A DNA stretch of 64,000 bases from Neisseriaceae bacterium (GCA_017458185.1 JAFTFY010000003.1:37996-101995); one strand, 5' to 3'; counted from the stretch's first letter, positions 1 to 8,251 are shown. Notes: generated from the sequence alone by a model not told the origin. Translations and numbers: made by a program.

Positions 1-168
1 AATAAAGAGCATATTATGAATTATCAAATTCCGTTGCCTACAATCGAAACACAACAAAAAATCATCGCCGAATTTGAACGCTTGCAACAGACCATACAAC
101 ACAACGAACAACAAATTGCAACACTCAAAAACGAATACAATCGCATTTTAGATAAATATCTAAAATAA
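1..168 (+). CDS. hsdS: Type I restriction-modification specificity subunit HsdS, C-terminal fragment (5' end outside window)
   Basis: Frame 1 is open from the window edge to a TAA at 166-168, giving the last 55 residues of a protein. The fragment reads IPLPTIETQQKII followed by a heptad-like helix rich in Q, E, N and K and ends in ILDKYLK. This is the usual end of type I specificity subunits: the conserved segment after a target-recognition domain and then a helix that packs against the methyltransferase. HsdS sets the DNA sequence recognised by the HsdM/HsdR complex. Only the tail is visible, so recognition domains and partners cannot be judged. An uptake-sequence palindrome starts at the base after the stop codon. 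A lone specificity gene or a restriction-methylase fusion with the same end cannot be excluded. Confidence 0.75.
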   Translation, partial: NKEHIMNYQIPLPTIETQQKIIAEFERLQQTIQHNEQQIATLKNEYNRILDKYLK

Positions 169-185
169 TTTCAGGCAGCCTGAAA
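169..185. repeat. DNA uptake sequence palindrome (first of roughly one hundred in the window)
   Basis: TTTCAGGCAGCCTGAAA is a perfect palindrome around one central base. One strand contains AGGCAGCCTGAA and the other AGGCTGCCTGAA, the published Kingella and Simonsiella uptake dialects. Other full or near-full copies begin near 516, 1200, 1468, 2431, 3453, 4143, 5697, 8231, 12093, 14574, 17163, 17181, 17629, 20380, 20539, 22704, 24836, 26963, 27408, 33472, 35685, 37747, 39748, 42836, 46954, 48688, 49221, 51437, 54195, 57119, 59667, 62381 and 63690. Variants resembling the Eikenella dialect (CAGGTAGCCTG, CAGGCTACCTG) occur near 9290, 11314, 15206 and 50791. Confidence 0.95.
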
Positions 186-536
186 GGCTTTTTGCGTTGT
201 CGTTGTATTTGATAGGCTACCCTGAAACAGTTTTTAAACTCGCTTTTCTCTCGTTTAAAATAATTTTAGAAGACGACAAATAGCCGTTAGCAATTTATTG
301 CTTACGGATATGTCGCAGCGTGTGTGCGTAGCACTCGTAGCAATCACCACGCCGTGCTTTCATCACGGCTCGCAATGACGATATGGGCTGCCTGAAACCT
401 AAATTTAAGCCTGTGTGTCATTGCGAGACAGGACGAAGTCCTGTCGTGGCAATCCAGTTTTGCCGACAGGCAAAACAAACGCCGTTAGGCGTTCTAACGG
501 CATTGCATTAAACCATTCAGGCTGCCTGAAAGTAAA
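186..536. repeat. Intergenic repeat cluster between hsdS and hicB
   Basis: No convincing gene is seen in this 350-base stretch. It holds three repeat units. A small hairpin unit at 272-316 (CCGTTAGCAAT / TTGCTTACGG arms) recurs at 51156-51200. A degenerate reverse copy of the TTGCGAG hairpin family lies at 341-379. A clean forward copy lies at 413-513, with GACAGGAC-GAA-GTCCTGTC between the linkers GTGTCATTGCGA and GTGGCAATCCAG, then TTTTGCC/GGCAAAA and AACGCC/GGCGTT stems. Uptake-sequence copies sit at about 388 and 516. Confidence 0.85.
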
Positions 537-941
537 TCACCTTAAATCATTGATGGCTAATTGAGTTAAATAATTGCTACGGCTTTTGTATAACGCTTTG
601 TGTGCCGCTACTTTCTCATCAATTTTGGTGATTAAAAATTGCGGTAAAGTAACATTGATTTTATGGGTTTTAATATCGTATTTAGACAAATCAACATCAA
701 CCCAAGCCCACATACAGCCTTGATATTTAGGATTATTTAAGTGTTTATCAAAATTTTGCGGTAAAGGAATTTTTTCACCGTCTTCGGCTAATCCGCTAAA
801 ATGTAGGTCTATAAATTCATTTGCCATTGTGAGCATATCGGATAATTCATCGCAACAAGTCGCTCCATTTTCTATATCAGGAAAAATAATGGCGTGTGCG
901 GTTTTTTCATCACCTTTAAAAACGGCAATCGGATACAACAT
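537..941 (-). CDS. hicB: HicB-family antitoxin
   Basis: This 134-residue protein starts like HicB antitoxins (MLYPIAVF, then a degraded RNase-H-like fold around residues 1-65). It ends with a ribbon-helix-helix-like segment (residues about 95-134, INVTLPQFLITKIDEKVAAH...YLTQLAIND) that would bind the operon promoter. In HicAB systems HicB masks the HicA mRNA interferase and autoregulates transcription. The start is supported by TTAGGAGATTAAA immediately before the ATG. The gene begins one base after the hicA stop codon, so the pair is translationally coupled in the order hicA-hicB. It lies just downstream of a restriction gene fragment, a typical accessory setting. Confidence 0.88.
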   Translation of the reverse strand: MLYPIAVFKGDEKTAHAIIFPDIENGATCCDELSDMLTMANEFIDLHFSGLAEDGEKIPLPQNFDKHLNNPKYQGCMWAWVDVDLSKYDIKTHKINVTLPQFLITKIDEKVAAHKALYKSRSNYLTQLAINDLR

Positions 942-942
942 T

Positions 943-1134
943 TTAATCTCCTAATCCTGCTTGTTTCATAATGCTGTCAAAAGTCGGCTTGGGAATATCC
1001 TTTTTAGGGTGTGGCACGGTAACACGCCCTTTTTTAATGGGGTGTTTGAATTGCCTGTGGCTGCCTGAATTAGATTTAATTTCAAACCAACCATCGGCTT
1101 GTATGATTTTAATAATATCTCTACTGCTTGCCAT
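943..1134 (-). CDS. hicA: HicA-family mRNA interferase toxin
   Basis: HicA toxins are small double-stranded-RNA-binding-fold ribonucleases that cleave mRNA using one histidine. The start chosen is the internal ATG at 1134, preceded by CAGGTTGTCAAA and giving a 63-residue protein beginning MASSRDIIKII, which matches HicA length. A longer reading to 1191 adds 19 residues without a ribosome site. The catalytic motif is visible as S-G-S-H with His26, followed by the TVPHP strand. Bases encoding this motif read TTCAGGCAGCC, so part of an uptake sequence coincides with the active-site codons. The pair appears intact and probably active. Confidence 0.88.
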   Translation of the reverse strand: MASSRDIIKIIQADGWFEIKSNSGSHRQFKHPIKKGRVTVPHPKKDIPKPTFDSIMKQAGLGD

Positions 1135-1198
1135 TTTGACAACCTGTTTATTTACTCTTTTGATTATACTTCTGGGGGTATGAATAATCAATACGCTT

Positions 1199-1603
1199 GA
1201 TTTCAGGCTGCCTGAAACCTAAATTTAACCCTGTGTGTCATTGCGAGACAGGACGAAGTCCTGTCGTGGCAATCCAGTTTTGCCGTTAGGCAAAACAAAC
1301 GCCGTAGGCGTTTTAGGTGCGTTGCATTAAGCCTTTCAGGCAACCTGAAATTGTTTTTGCGTTGCCGTTGCAAAGCCTTACGGCTTTGTGTTAATGACTG
1401 GCGTCATTAACTGGATTGCCACGATTTTGCTACGCAAAATCTCGCAATGACACAGGAAGAAAAAACCTTTCAGGCAGCCTGAAACCTAAATTTAACCCTG
1501 TGTGTCATTGCGAGCCGTGCGGAAAGCACGGCGTGGCAATCCAAAACAAACGCCGTTAGGCGTTCTAACGGCACTGCATTAAAGCTTTCAGGCAGCCTGA
1601 AAC
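1199..1603. repeat. Three TTGCGAG-family hairpin repeats between hicA and ligE
   Basis: This 405-base gap contains no plausible gene. It has a forward copy at 1233-1330, a reverse copy at 1355-1453 and a shortened forward copy at 1496-1585, each bracketed by uptake sequences near 1200, 1335, 1468 and 1588. The linkers (TTGCGA, GTGGCAATCCA) are conserved. The stems differ but stay paired: GACAGGAC/GTCCTGTC, GATTTTGC/GCAAAATC and GCCGTGC/GCACGGC. Confidence 0.85.
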
Positions 1604-2413
1604 CTATTCCCGATACTGCCGTAAATACGAAGCAAACTTTGGTTTGCCTTTATTTGTCAAGCCACGATAGCGATAAGTAATCGTTGAACCCACAGGCGGC
1701 GGATTTTGGCGGTCATCTTCGGTAAAGCCTGTGCCTATGCGAAATTGTCCGTGTTGGTTTTCGCACAGCACCGCTCCCATTTTGCCTGTGTGCTTGCCTT
1801 TGCCTGCGAGGTGTTGGATAACCGTGCATTCATCGTCAAATTGCGGTTTCCATTTTAAAAAACCCACACTTCTGCCTGCTTGATAGGGAAGACTCGGATT
1901 GCGAAAAATCACCCCTTCGCCGCCCGCTTTAACAATTTGATTAAAAAAGTCTTTTGCCTGTTTTTCGGATTGAACGCTGTGTTGCTCAATCACTTGAAAA
2001 CGGCTTTCAGGGTGCCTATTTTTCCACTCTTGGGCAGTTTTTAGGCGTTGCCATAAATCGCCTTCTGCATTTGGCACATCAAATACAAAAAGTTGAATAT
2101 CGCCCCAGTCGCCGTTATTCGCACGCACTGTGGCAGAAATTTGTTCAAACTTGCCCCTTTGGCTATACAATTCGCCGTCTAACGCAAACGGCGGAAAGTT
2201 TTTCGCCCAGTTTTCAGGCGGATTAAAACGATTGCCTTGCCGACTATACAAAGCCTTGCCGTCCCAGTAACCACGCACGCCGTCTAATTTTTCACTCATC
2301 GCCCAGCCGATAATGTTTTGATTGCGATACTCTTGGGCTAAAACCAAAGACGGCGTTTCGGCAAACACAGGCACAATAAGCAAGGACAATAAACAAAACA
2401 AAATCAAACGCAT
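1604..2413 (-). CDS. ligE: LigE, periplasmic ATP-dependent DNA ligase
   Basis: The 269-residue product has a cleavable signal peptide (MRLILFCLLSLLIVPVFA) and the nucleotidyltransferase motif I E-K-L-D-G-V-R with nucleophile Lys42. Motif III-like ALDGEL and later motifs GEGVIFR and LKWKP follow. The C-terminal third (CTVIQHLAGKGKH...) is the small OB-fold domain. Minimal ATP-dependent ligases of this kind seal nicks without accessory domains. Their export suggests repair of DNA in the periplasm, plausibly during transformation or in biofilm DNA. The start has AGGAGCAAAAT before the ATG. No operon partner is evident; repeats lie on one side and a Thg1-like gene 19 bases away on the other. comEC, pilT and pilU lie elsewhere in the window. 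Confidence 0.9.
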   Translation of the reverse strand: MRLILFCLLSLLIVPVFAETPSLVLAQEYRNQNIIGWAMSEKLDGVRGYWDGKALYSRQGNRFNPPENWAKNFPPFALDGELYSQRGKFEQISATVRANNGDWGDIQLFVFDVPNAEGDLWQRLKTAQEWKNRHPESRFQVIEQHSVQSEKQAKDFFNQIVKAGGEGVIFRNPSLPYQAGRSVGFLKWKPQFDDECTVIQHLAGKGKHTGKMGAVLCENQHGQFRIGTGFTEDDRQNPPPVGSTITYRYRGLTNKGKPKFASYLRQYRE

Positions 2414-2432
2414 ATTTTGCTCCTAATATTGT

Positions 2433-3185
2433 TCAGGCAGCCTGAAAAAAACGCTGAATAAATTGACGATAATAATCACCCACAGGAAGTTGTTCATCAA
2501 TAACTAATTTTCGCCGTTGTGTAGTGGTTTCTTGCTCTGTTAAAGGATTAAAACCTTGATGATTTGTTTGTTGAAAATAAACACCCGAACCAAATCTTTG
2601 CCAGTGTGGCAATTCTCTGAAATCAATGCCATGATTTAACAGAAATCTAACTTTAAACGAAATGTCTGTGCCCACAAGAAACTGCTGTGATTGCTGACCA
2701 GTATCACACAATACCCAATCACAATAGGCATTCAAAGCGTTGCTATCTGTGTTTGCTTGTCGCCACAAAAAATAATCAGCAACTCGATTGATATTGGGTA
2801 ATGGCACTACTCTACAATCAAATGCGACTTTTTTACCCAATTCAAGCGAAAAATAAGCAGATGCTTCACCAGCTAAAATGGAGTTAATTTTCTGCACTTT
2901 AAGATTGAATGTGCGGTCTTCTGGGTGAAATAATAGAAAAATTTCATCATTTTCTGTATAACCATAAATAATATTAAAACCAACTTCCATTAAGGCACTA
3001 GTGGTATTGGTCATTAGATGATGAAATTTCAGGTCAAATGGGCGTTCAAATTGACATATTTCTTTGGTAAGTTTGGTAAAAGAACGTCCTTTCAAGCGAG
3101 CAACCAAGTATAAATCAGGCAAAATAAATTGATCTATGGATTGTTCGTAAATACGCATTTGTGCGTCAAAATCATCAAATTTCAT
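2433..3185 (-). CDS. Thg1-like tRNA guanylyltransferase-family protein (possible loss of a metal-binding Asp)
   Basis: This 250-residue protein matches the bacterial Thg1-like family in length and motifs: YLVARLKGRSFTKLTKE near the N-terminus, YGYTENDEIFLLF around residues 74-86, SAYFSLELG, and YFLWRQANTDSNALNAYC. Thg1 enzymes add nucleotides in the 3'-5' direction, at position -1 of tRNA-His or in repair of 5'-truncated tRNAs. The second acidic pair is kept (Asp80, Glu81). The usual R-x-D-G-R is R-L-K-G-R, so Lys32 replaces the first metal ligand. The reading frame is otherwise clean. The protein may be inactive for catalysis or may have a different role; the family assignment is firm, the activity is not. 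Confidence 0.85.
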   Translation of the reverse strand: MKFDDFDAQMRIYEQSIDQFILPDLYLVARLKGRSFTKLTKEICQFERPFDLKFHHLMTNTTSALMEVGFNIIYGYTENDEIFLLFHPEDRTFNLKVQKINSILAGEASAYFSLELGKKVAFDCRVVPLPNINRVADYFLWRQANTDSNALNAYCDWVLCDTGQQSQQFLVGTDISFKVRFLLNHGIDFRELPHWQRFGSGVYFQQTNHQGFNPLTEQETTTQRRKLVIDEQLPVGDYYRQFIQRFFQAA

Positions 3186-3217
3186 AGTGTTTCTTTCTTT
3201 TCAGATTGCCAAAAACT

Positions 3218-3412
3218 TCAACCCCCTGCCACAGGACGCACAATTTCCACTTTATCGCCGTCTTTGAGCGTGGTATTTTCATAAGCCGATTTCGGCACAA
3301 AAACAGTATTTACCGCCACAGCAAACGGGACTTCGGGTTGAATTTGGGTAATTAAATCCGCCATAGTTTGCACTGACAAATTGTGCGGTTCGTTGTTGAT
3401 AAGAATATCCAT
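3218..3412 (-). CDS. thiS: ThiS, sulfur carrier for thiamine biosynthesis
   Basis: The 64-residue product has the ubiquitin-like ThiS pattern: MDILINNEP, a central helix (TMADLITQ), the GDKVEIVRPVAGG tail and the obligatory terminal Gly-Gly. The terminal glycine is adenylated by ThiF and thiocarboxylated, then delivers sulfur to thiazole synthase ThiG. No thiG or thiF is next to it in this window, so it either acts with unlinked genes or the operon has been split. It lies between lolA and the Thg1-like gene, all on the minus strand, with uptake palindromes or short gaps between genes. MoaD is the closest alternative, but length and the INN/VRPVAGG pattern favour ThiS. Confidence 0.85.
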   Translation of the reverse strand: MDILINNEPHNLSVQTMADLITQIQPEVPFAVAVNTVFVPKSAYENTTLKDGDKVEIVRPVAGG

Positions 3413-3469
3413 TATGCGGCTCTTGGGTGAATGAAATAGGACATTATAAACCTTTCAGGCTGCCTGAAA

Positions 3470-3499
3470 CGCAAAAAAACCGCTGATTAACAGCGGTTT
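3470..3499 (-). terminator. Rho-independent terminator of lolA
   Basis: On the minus strand AAACCGCTG-TTAAT-CAGCGGTTT forms a nine-pair stem followed by further T residues. It starts four bases beyond the lolA stop and is followed by an uptake palindrome at 3453-3469. Confidence 0.85.
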
Positions 3500-3503
3500 G
3501 TTT

Positions 3504-4121
3504 TTATTCATCTTCACGCACCACATCAACGCCGTCAGGCGGGGTGAATTGAAAATCTTTTTTGGGCAAATCTGGGTTGTTTTTCACATTGCGAAACACA
3601 ATATGCGTTTGGTTGCCGAAACTGTCTTGCAACTGCATTTCTTTGAGCGTGTTGTTATCAGAAAAGCCCAAGCGGATTTGTTTGTATTCACTGTCGGGCG
3701 TTTTGGGGGTTGCAATCACAAACGATAAACCGTCTTTTTCGCCGTCATTTTTTAGGGTGAAATTGCTGTCCAAAGCGGCTTTATCCGACAAAATAGCAGC
3801 AGGCGATGAACCCAAAACGGCTTGTTGCTTGCGTTGCGTAACTTGGGCGAGTTCTTTGTCGTATAGCCACACGCTGTTGCCATCGCCCACAATCAGTTGC
3901 TCATCGGGTTTGTGGTATGTCCATTTAAAAAAACCAGGTCGCAAAACAGCAAATGTTCCTTGCGAAGTGGTTGTTTTTTTTGCATTTTTTATGGTTTGGC
4001 TAAAATCGCCTGCAAAACTTTTAATGTTTTCGTTAAAGTTTTTAACCGCCGCAATGCCGTCCGCAAAGGCAGTTGATGAAATGCACAACGACAGTGCTAA
4101 AAGTGTGGATTTAATATTCAT
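3504..4121 (-). CDS. lolA: LolA, periplasmic outer-membrane lipoprotein carrier
   Basis: LolA shuttles lipoproteins from the inner-membrane LolCDE complex across the periplasm to the outer membrane. The chosen ATG at 4121 has AGGAGAACTTAAAA upstream and gives a 205-residue preprotein with signal peptide MNIKSTLLALSLCISSTAFA. The longer reading to 4175 is rejected because its extra residues (FRLPEH) are just an uptake sequence read in frame. Family features include the SFAGDFSQTI start, the PGFFKWTYHKPDEQLIVGDG segment with the conserved Arg/Trp region, and a C-terminal FQFTPPDGVDVV. It lies 63 bases after nadE in the same direction and ends in a strong terminator, so it may be transcribed separately or with nadE. 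Confidence 0.93.
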   Translation of the reverse strand: MNIKSTLLALSLCISSTAFADGIAAVKNFNENIKSFAGDFSQTIKNAKKTTTSQGTFAVLRPGFFKWTYHKPDEQLIVGDGNSVWLYDKELAQVTQRKQQAVLGSSPAAILSDKAALDSNFTLKNDGEKDGLSFVIATPKTPDSEYKQIRLGFSDNNTLKEMQLQDSFGNQTHIVFRNVKNNPDLPKKDFQFTPPDGVDVVREDE

Positions 4122-4184
4122 TTTTAAGTTCTCCTGTATGTGTTCAGGCAGCCTGAAACGCTTTGCATTATTCAAAAACTATCT

Positions 4185-5678
4185 TTATTCAGGCTTAAAT
4201 TTGTGCGTTAAGGGAATAGTCCAGTCAATACCAAACGCACTGTTGCTTAATTTTGTGCCGATTGCCCCTTGTCGGCGTTTGTATTCGGCGGCGTATAAGC
4301 GGCGGAAAGTTTGTCGCACTTCATTTTCATCAAATCCTTGTTTGATTAAATCTTTGGGCGTGGCATTGTTTTCTAAAATGTTATATAACATTTCGTCTAA
4401 CACGGCGTATTCAGGCAGGCTATCTTGGTCGGTTTGATTCGGACGCAATTCGGCAGACGGTTTTCTGTCGATAATCTCCTGCGGAATAATCTCTTGATTT
4501 TTATAGATATTTAACCAACGAGAAATCGCAAACACCTGTGTTTTATATAAATCCTTAATCGGAGCAAAACCGCCATTCATATCACCATACAGCGTGGCAT
4601 ACCCCATTGCCACTTCGGACTTATTGCCTGTGGAAAGCAACAACGCCCCCGTTTTATTCGACAAAGCCATTAAAAGCGTGCCACGAATGCGTGCCTGCAA
4701 ATTTTCTTCGGTAATATCATCAGGCAGCCCGTCAAAGCGGTGAGCCAGTGCGGTTTTAAACGATTGATAAATCGCCCAAATCGGCACGCTTTCATATCGC
4801 ACGCCTAAATTCTGTGCCATTTTTTCTGCCGCTGTATTGCTGATTTCTGCCGTATAAATACTGGGCATAAGCAACACTTCGCAATTTTCCGCACCCACTG
4901 CATCTACTGCCATAGCCAGTACCAAAGCGGAATCCAAGCCGCCCGACAAGCCCAAACAAATTTTTTGGAAACCATTTTTGCTGATATAATTTTTTAAGCC
5001 CTGCACGGCAATGTTATATAACAATTCTTCTTCTGTATCAGGACGCGTATTCAGGCTGCCTGAAAAAATATTATCTTCAAAATCCAAATATTCTAAACAT
5101 TCTTGATTAAAGGCTGCCTGAAAACTCAATTCACCGCGTACATTTAGGGCAAAAGATGAGCCGTCAAAAACGCAAGCGTCTTGTCCGCCCGCTGCTCGCA
5201 CGCACAACACGGGGCGTTTTTTGGCTAATTTTTGCAATTTGTCCTGCGTTTTTTTGTAATGCGTTAAAGAAAAGGGTGAATTATCGAAATAAATCAACGG
5301 GTTTTTCTTATTTTTACCCACTAATTCAATATAACACGCTGATTTTTCATTATATTCTTTTTGCAAAATCAAATGCGTTTTGCCGTTTTGCATGCCGATA
5401 ATACGGTGCAAAAATTGATTTTTTTCCCGTTCAATCACACCAAAAATAATGCTTATCCCTTTGACTTGTTTTAACTTTTCCATTTGCAAACGAATATGCT
5501 TATCTAATTTTTTATAATGCAACAACTGTTGCAAATCTGTGCCAGTCAAAGAAAACGCAGGCGTAATCAACATTTCTGCCCCTTGTTCTTGGGCTTTGAT
5601 GGCGGCGTTAATCATTTTATCCGCATTTGCTTCAAACGCACCTGCGGTGCTATCCATTTGATATATTGCAATTTTCAT
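4185..5678 (-). CDS. nadE: NadE, NAD+ synthetase with degenerate N-terminal amidase domain
   Basis: NadE makes NAD+ from deamido-NAD+ and ATP, using ammonia usually released from glutamine by an N-terminal nitrilase-fold domain. The C-terminal synthetase domain (about residues 225-497) looks intact: the ATP loop SGGLDSA at 245-251, STGNKSEVAMGY, and KPSAELRPNQTDQDSLPEY. The N-terminal domain (1-200) looks broken. The glutamate of the usual PELxLTGY is Ala41 in TPAFSLTGT. The usual catalytic ICEDxW segment is absent, with LIYFDNSPF near 128-136, and the domain is shorter than usual. The enzyme may therefore use free ammonia. Uptake sequences are read in frame as SFQAAF and FSGSLN. Start is well placed, 57 bases from the next gene. 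Confidence 0.9.
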   Translation of the reverse strand: MKIAIYQMDSTAGAFEANADKMINAAIKAQEQGAEMLITPAFSLTGTDLQQLLHYKKLDKHIRLQMEKLKQVKGISIIFGVIEREKNQFLHRIIGMQNGKTHLILQKEYNEKSACYIELVGKNKKNPLIYFDNSPFSLTHYKKTQDKLQKLAKKRPVLCVRAAGGQDACVFDGSSFALNVRGELSFQAAFNQECLEYLDFEDNIFSGSLNTRPDTEEELLYNIAVQGLKNYISKNGFQKICLGLSGGLDSALVLAMAVDAVGAENCEVLLMPSIYTAEISNTAAEKMAQNLGVRYESVPIWAIYQSFKTALAHRFDGLPDDITEENLQARIRGTLLMALSNKTGALLLSTGNKSEVAMGYATLYGDMNGGFAPIKDLYKTQVFAISRWLNIYKNQEIIPQEIIDRKPSAELRPNQTDQDSLPEYAVLDEMLYNILENNATPKDLIKQGFDENEVRQTFRRLYAAEYKRRQGAIGTKLSNSAFGIDWTIPLTHKFKPE

Positions 5679-5735
5679 TGTTTATTCCTTTTTGTTTCAG
5701 GCTGCCTGAAAAATTATCAAACAATAATATTATTG

Positions 5736-6569
5736 CTAAAATTTCCAAGTAGCAATTTCATCGGCATCAAAAAGCAGTGGGACACAAGTTTTATTGTAAT
5801 CATCTTTAAAGTAATAAATATGCCCAAATGAAGTATCTTTTTTATTAACTAATTGATATTCTTCAAGATAAAAATTAGCCAACAAATGAGCAAACGATTT
5901 AAATCGAATACTTAATTGATTACCAGGAGACCAAAAAATAAATTGATATTCTCCGTCAAGAGATTGCTCATTACGAATTTCTCCATAAAAAACGCCGTGT
6001 CCTTCCGTGCCATACACCACATAATCATCAATATCGGCAGCACTAATCGCCCACTGGTCTGAATTATAAATATAATATCTATCGACAGTCGCAACCGATC
6101 TTGTTTCTTTTAATATTTGATAATCTTCGGGCATAATTTCTTTAAGATACTTTATTTCGGACGGTGCAAAAAATCTGGGCTTTTCTTCTTTTATATCGTA
6201 AATACTGAACCAGTCAAGTTGATTTGCCGCCTGCCAAAAATGAACGACAGACGGCGGCAAATTTTCCGCATTTTTGTCTTGATAACGCCCTTGCACTGTT
6301 GCCATTTTTTGTTGCATTTTCTGCTCTGTTGCCCACTCAATAGTTTGTTGTTTCCAACATTGCAAAAATGCCTGCATTTTTGTTCCGTCAGGGTCTTGAT
6401 AGCCCGAATGTCTGTCTTTGTATTGAACAATCGGTGCAGTCATCACGGCTTTTTCGTTTTCCAACGAAGTAGGTTTTGCATTATCATTGTGCGACATATG
6501 ACGATAAAACCACAACAAGATAATCGCAACAACAACCCATAACACTGCTGTAAGTAGTTGTTTTTTCAT
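5736..6569 (-). CDS. Membrane-anchored protein, possibly SUKH (SMI1/KNR4-like) fold
   Basis: The 277-residue product begins with an uncleaved-looking membrane helix (residues 3-21) and short basic flank, so the rest is probably periplasmic or held at the membrane. Residues about 105-150 (LPPSVVHFWQAANQLDWFSIYD...FFAPSEIKYL) resemble the SUKH superfamily pattern 'LPxxxxxFW...NG...F.s.eEi', and the later YIYNSDQWAISAADIDDYVVYGTEG fits its beta core. SUKH proteins often act as immunity proteins against polymorphic toxins, but this match is by eye only. It is the last gene of a same-strand array with two DUF1963 proteins. No cognate toxin gene is adjacent. Confidence 0.6.
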   Translation of the reverse strand: MKKQLLTAVLWVVVAIILLWFYRHMSHNDNAKPTSLENEKAVMTAPIVQYKDRHSGYQDPDGTKMQAFLQCWKQQTIEWATEQKMQQKMATVQGRYQDKNAENLPPSVVHFWQAANQLDWFSIYDIKEEKPRFFAPSEIKYLKEIMPEDYQILKETRSVATVDRYYIYNSDQWAISAADIDDYVVYGTEGHGVFYGEIRNEQSLDGEYQFIFWSPGNQLSIRFKSFAHLLANFYLEEYQLVNKKDTSFGHIYYFKDDYNKTCVPLLFDADEIATWKF

Positions 6570-6602
6570 AATATTTCCTTTTTTCAGGCAGCCTGAACAA
6601 AT

Positions 6603-8204
6603 CTAATAACAATCCCAAGTATAAAATACACGAGAAAAATCTCGTTTTTTCAAGTCATCAGGCGTAATGAAAAAATTACCCACGCCACAATCGCCCCACA
6701 TAATATCATCTTCGCTATCTACTTGTAATAAAAGGATTTTATGTTGAGAAAGGGCTTCGTCTTCTCGTGGGTCGTGCTGTGTGAAGAATGGATACCCACT
6801 TATACAATGTCCTGCGGTACTGTTATGCACCTTATTGTAGGTATCGTCATCAATCAAATCAATGAGTTTGTCATTTTCATTCAATGAGAGATTTAATTTT
6901 TTTGCGGTTGTTCTAAACAAATCTTCAAAGCGATAATCGGCGAACCCCATAGATTGTGTGCCTAACTTGAACGACAATTGATATTGCGTATCGCCCAACG
7001 GCATATTTTCCAACGGAATATTTAATGCAAGCACTTGTTTTTCAGTGATATTTTGATTAACCGTTTCGTGCCAAACCACACGATGACTTTTTTGCGAAAT
7101 CGGATTTTCACTATCCCAGCCAACCAAATCATCTAATCCGATGAAAAATTGCAATAAACCGTGCTGTGGAAAATCAGGTAACGGCGGCACTTGTGTTAAA
7201 TCAATTTGAGCCAACAAGGATAATTTATCCCCCTTATCATCAACGGGATAGGGCTTGTTCAAATCCCAGTAAGGCACACCGCCAAATTTGCTTGCCGTTA
7301 ATGGTAAGTTTTTCTTTTGTCGAATTTTAATTTTAACAAAGGGCATTGCCGTATCTTTTTTAATTTGAGCCAACACTTTTTTGGCTTGTTTTTGTTCTTT
7401 TGTTAATGCTGGCTTTTCTTTTTTTCCTTGTTTAATGGCTAATTTATCTAAAAAATCTTTATGTTTATATGACATTGTTAATTGTTGTACGCCGTCAGAT
7501 AAAGTTAGTTTTTCGCAAGCACTTGGCTCAAAATATTCTAATTGTTTTAATTCAACAAGACTTTCAGGTAAAAAAGATAAATTTTTACACGAATATAATT
7601 CTAATTTTTTTAATTGTTTCAGTTGTCCAATACTTTCAGGGAGCGTAATTAAATTTGAACATATCAATATACTTAATTCTTTTAATTGAGTTAATTTTCC
7701 TATACTTTCAGGAAGATTTTTCAAATTAGAACAATTTTCTATACGCAATTTTTCTAATTTACTTAATTCTCCAAGTTGTTCAGGTAAATTAGTTAAATTT
7801 GGACATTTATCAATCATTAAATCGGTTAATTCTGTTAATTGACAAATTTGTTCAGGTAGCCCTGTTAATTTACTTAAATTGCTTAATTGTAAAAAGCGTA
7901 ATTTTTTTAATTGTCCTATTTGTTCAGGCAATTCAGAAACAGCATTACCGCCTACAATCCATAACATTTCTAAATTATTTAAATATTGAATACTTTGCGG
8001 CACAGGAACAGCACAATAATCCAAATACAATGAATTGATTTCGGATAAATATCGTTTTATTTGTATAGGTTCGGTTAATTTATTCAAATCACCATAAGTG
8101 GGTTTTCTCACAGAAAAACCGCGTCGTATATTTTTATTGCCTAAAAACGCTTTTAATTCAGCAATTTCTGCTTGTGTTAATTCAAAATCCTGTTGCGTAT
8201 TCAT
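6603..8204 (-). CDS. Leucine-rich-repeat protein with C-terminal DUF1963 (YwqG-like) domain
   Basis: This 533-residue protein has no signal peptide. Residues about 50-240 carry seven or so leucine-rich repeats of the type LPExIGxLxxLxxLxIxxCxxL, about 23-24 residues each. A lysine-rich linker (about 265-290) follows, then a DUF1963 domain to the end (KFGGVPYW...PYPVDDKGDKLSLLAQIDL...GLLQFFIG...GHCISGYPFFTQHDPR...MWGDCGVGNFFI). DUF1963 has no established biochemical role; the LRR could be the recognition part. Its last 30 residues are nearly identical to those of the next gene, so the DUF1963 parts are recent paralogues. Its repeats also resemble those of the pseudogene at 23759-24556. It may be an orphan immunity or decoy protein; that is inference. 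Confidence 0.8.
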   Translation of the reverse strand: MNTQQDFELTQAEIAELKAFLGNKNIRRGFSVRKPTYGDLNKLTEPIQIKRYLSEINSLYLDYCAVPVPQSIQYLNNLEMLWIVGGNAVSELPEQIGQLKKLRFLQLSNLSKLTGLPEQICQLTELTDLMIDKCPNLTNLPEQLGELSKLEKLRIENCSNLKNLPESIGKLTQLKELSILICSNLITLPESIGQLKQLKKLELYSCKNLSFLPESLVELKQLEYFEPSACEKLTLSDGVQQLTMSYKHKDFLDKLAIKQGKKEKPALTKEQKQAKKVLAQIKKDTAMPFVKIKIRQKKNLPLTASKFGGVPYWDLNKPYPVDDKGDKLSLLAQIDLTQVPPLPDFPQHGLLQFFIGLDDLVGWDSENPISQKSHRVVWHETVNQNITEKQVLALNIPLENMPLGDTQYQLSFKLGTQSMGFADYRFEDLFRTTAKKLNLSLNENDKLIDLIDDDTYNKVHNSTAGHCISGYPFFTQHDPREDEALSQHKILLLQVDSEDDIMWGDCGVGNFFITPDDLKKRDFSRVFYTWDCY

Positions 8205-8251
8205 AGTTATTTCCTGTTCCTATCAATGAATTTCAGGCAGCCTGAAAGCGT

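Noticed and set aside
3562..4437. 291-codon open frame antisense to lolA and nadE
   Set aside because: It overlaps two well-identified genes on the other strand, has no family resemblance, and contains uptake-derived peptides only.
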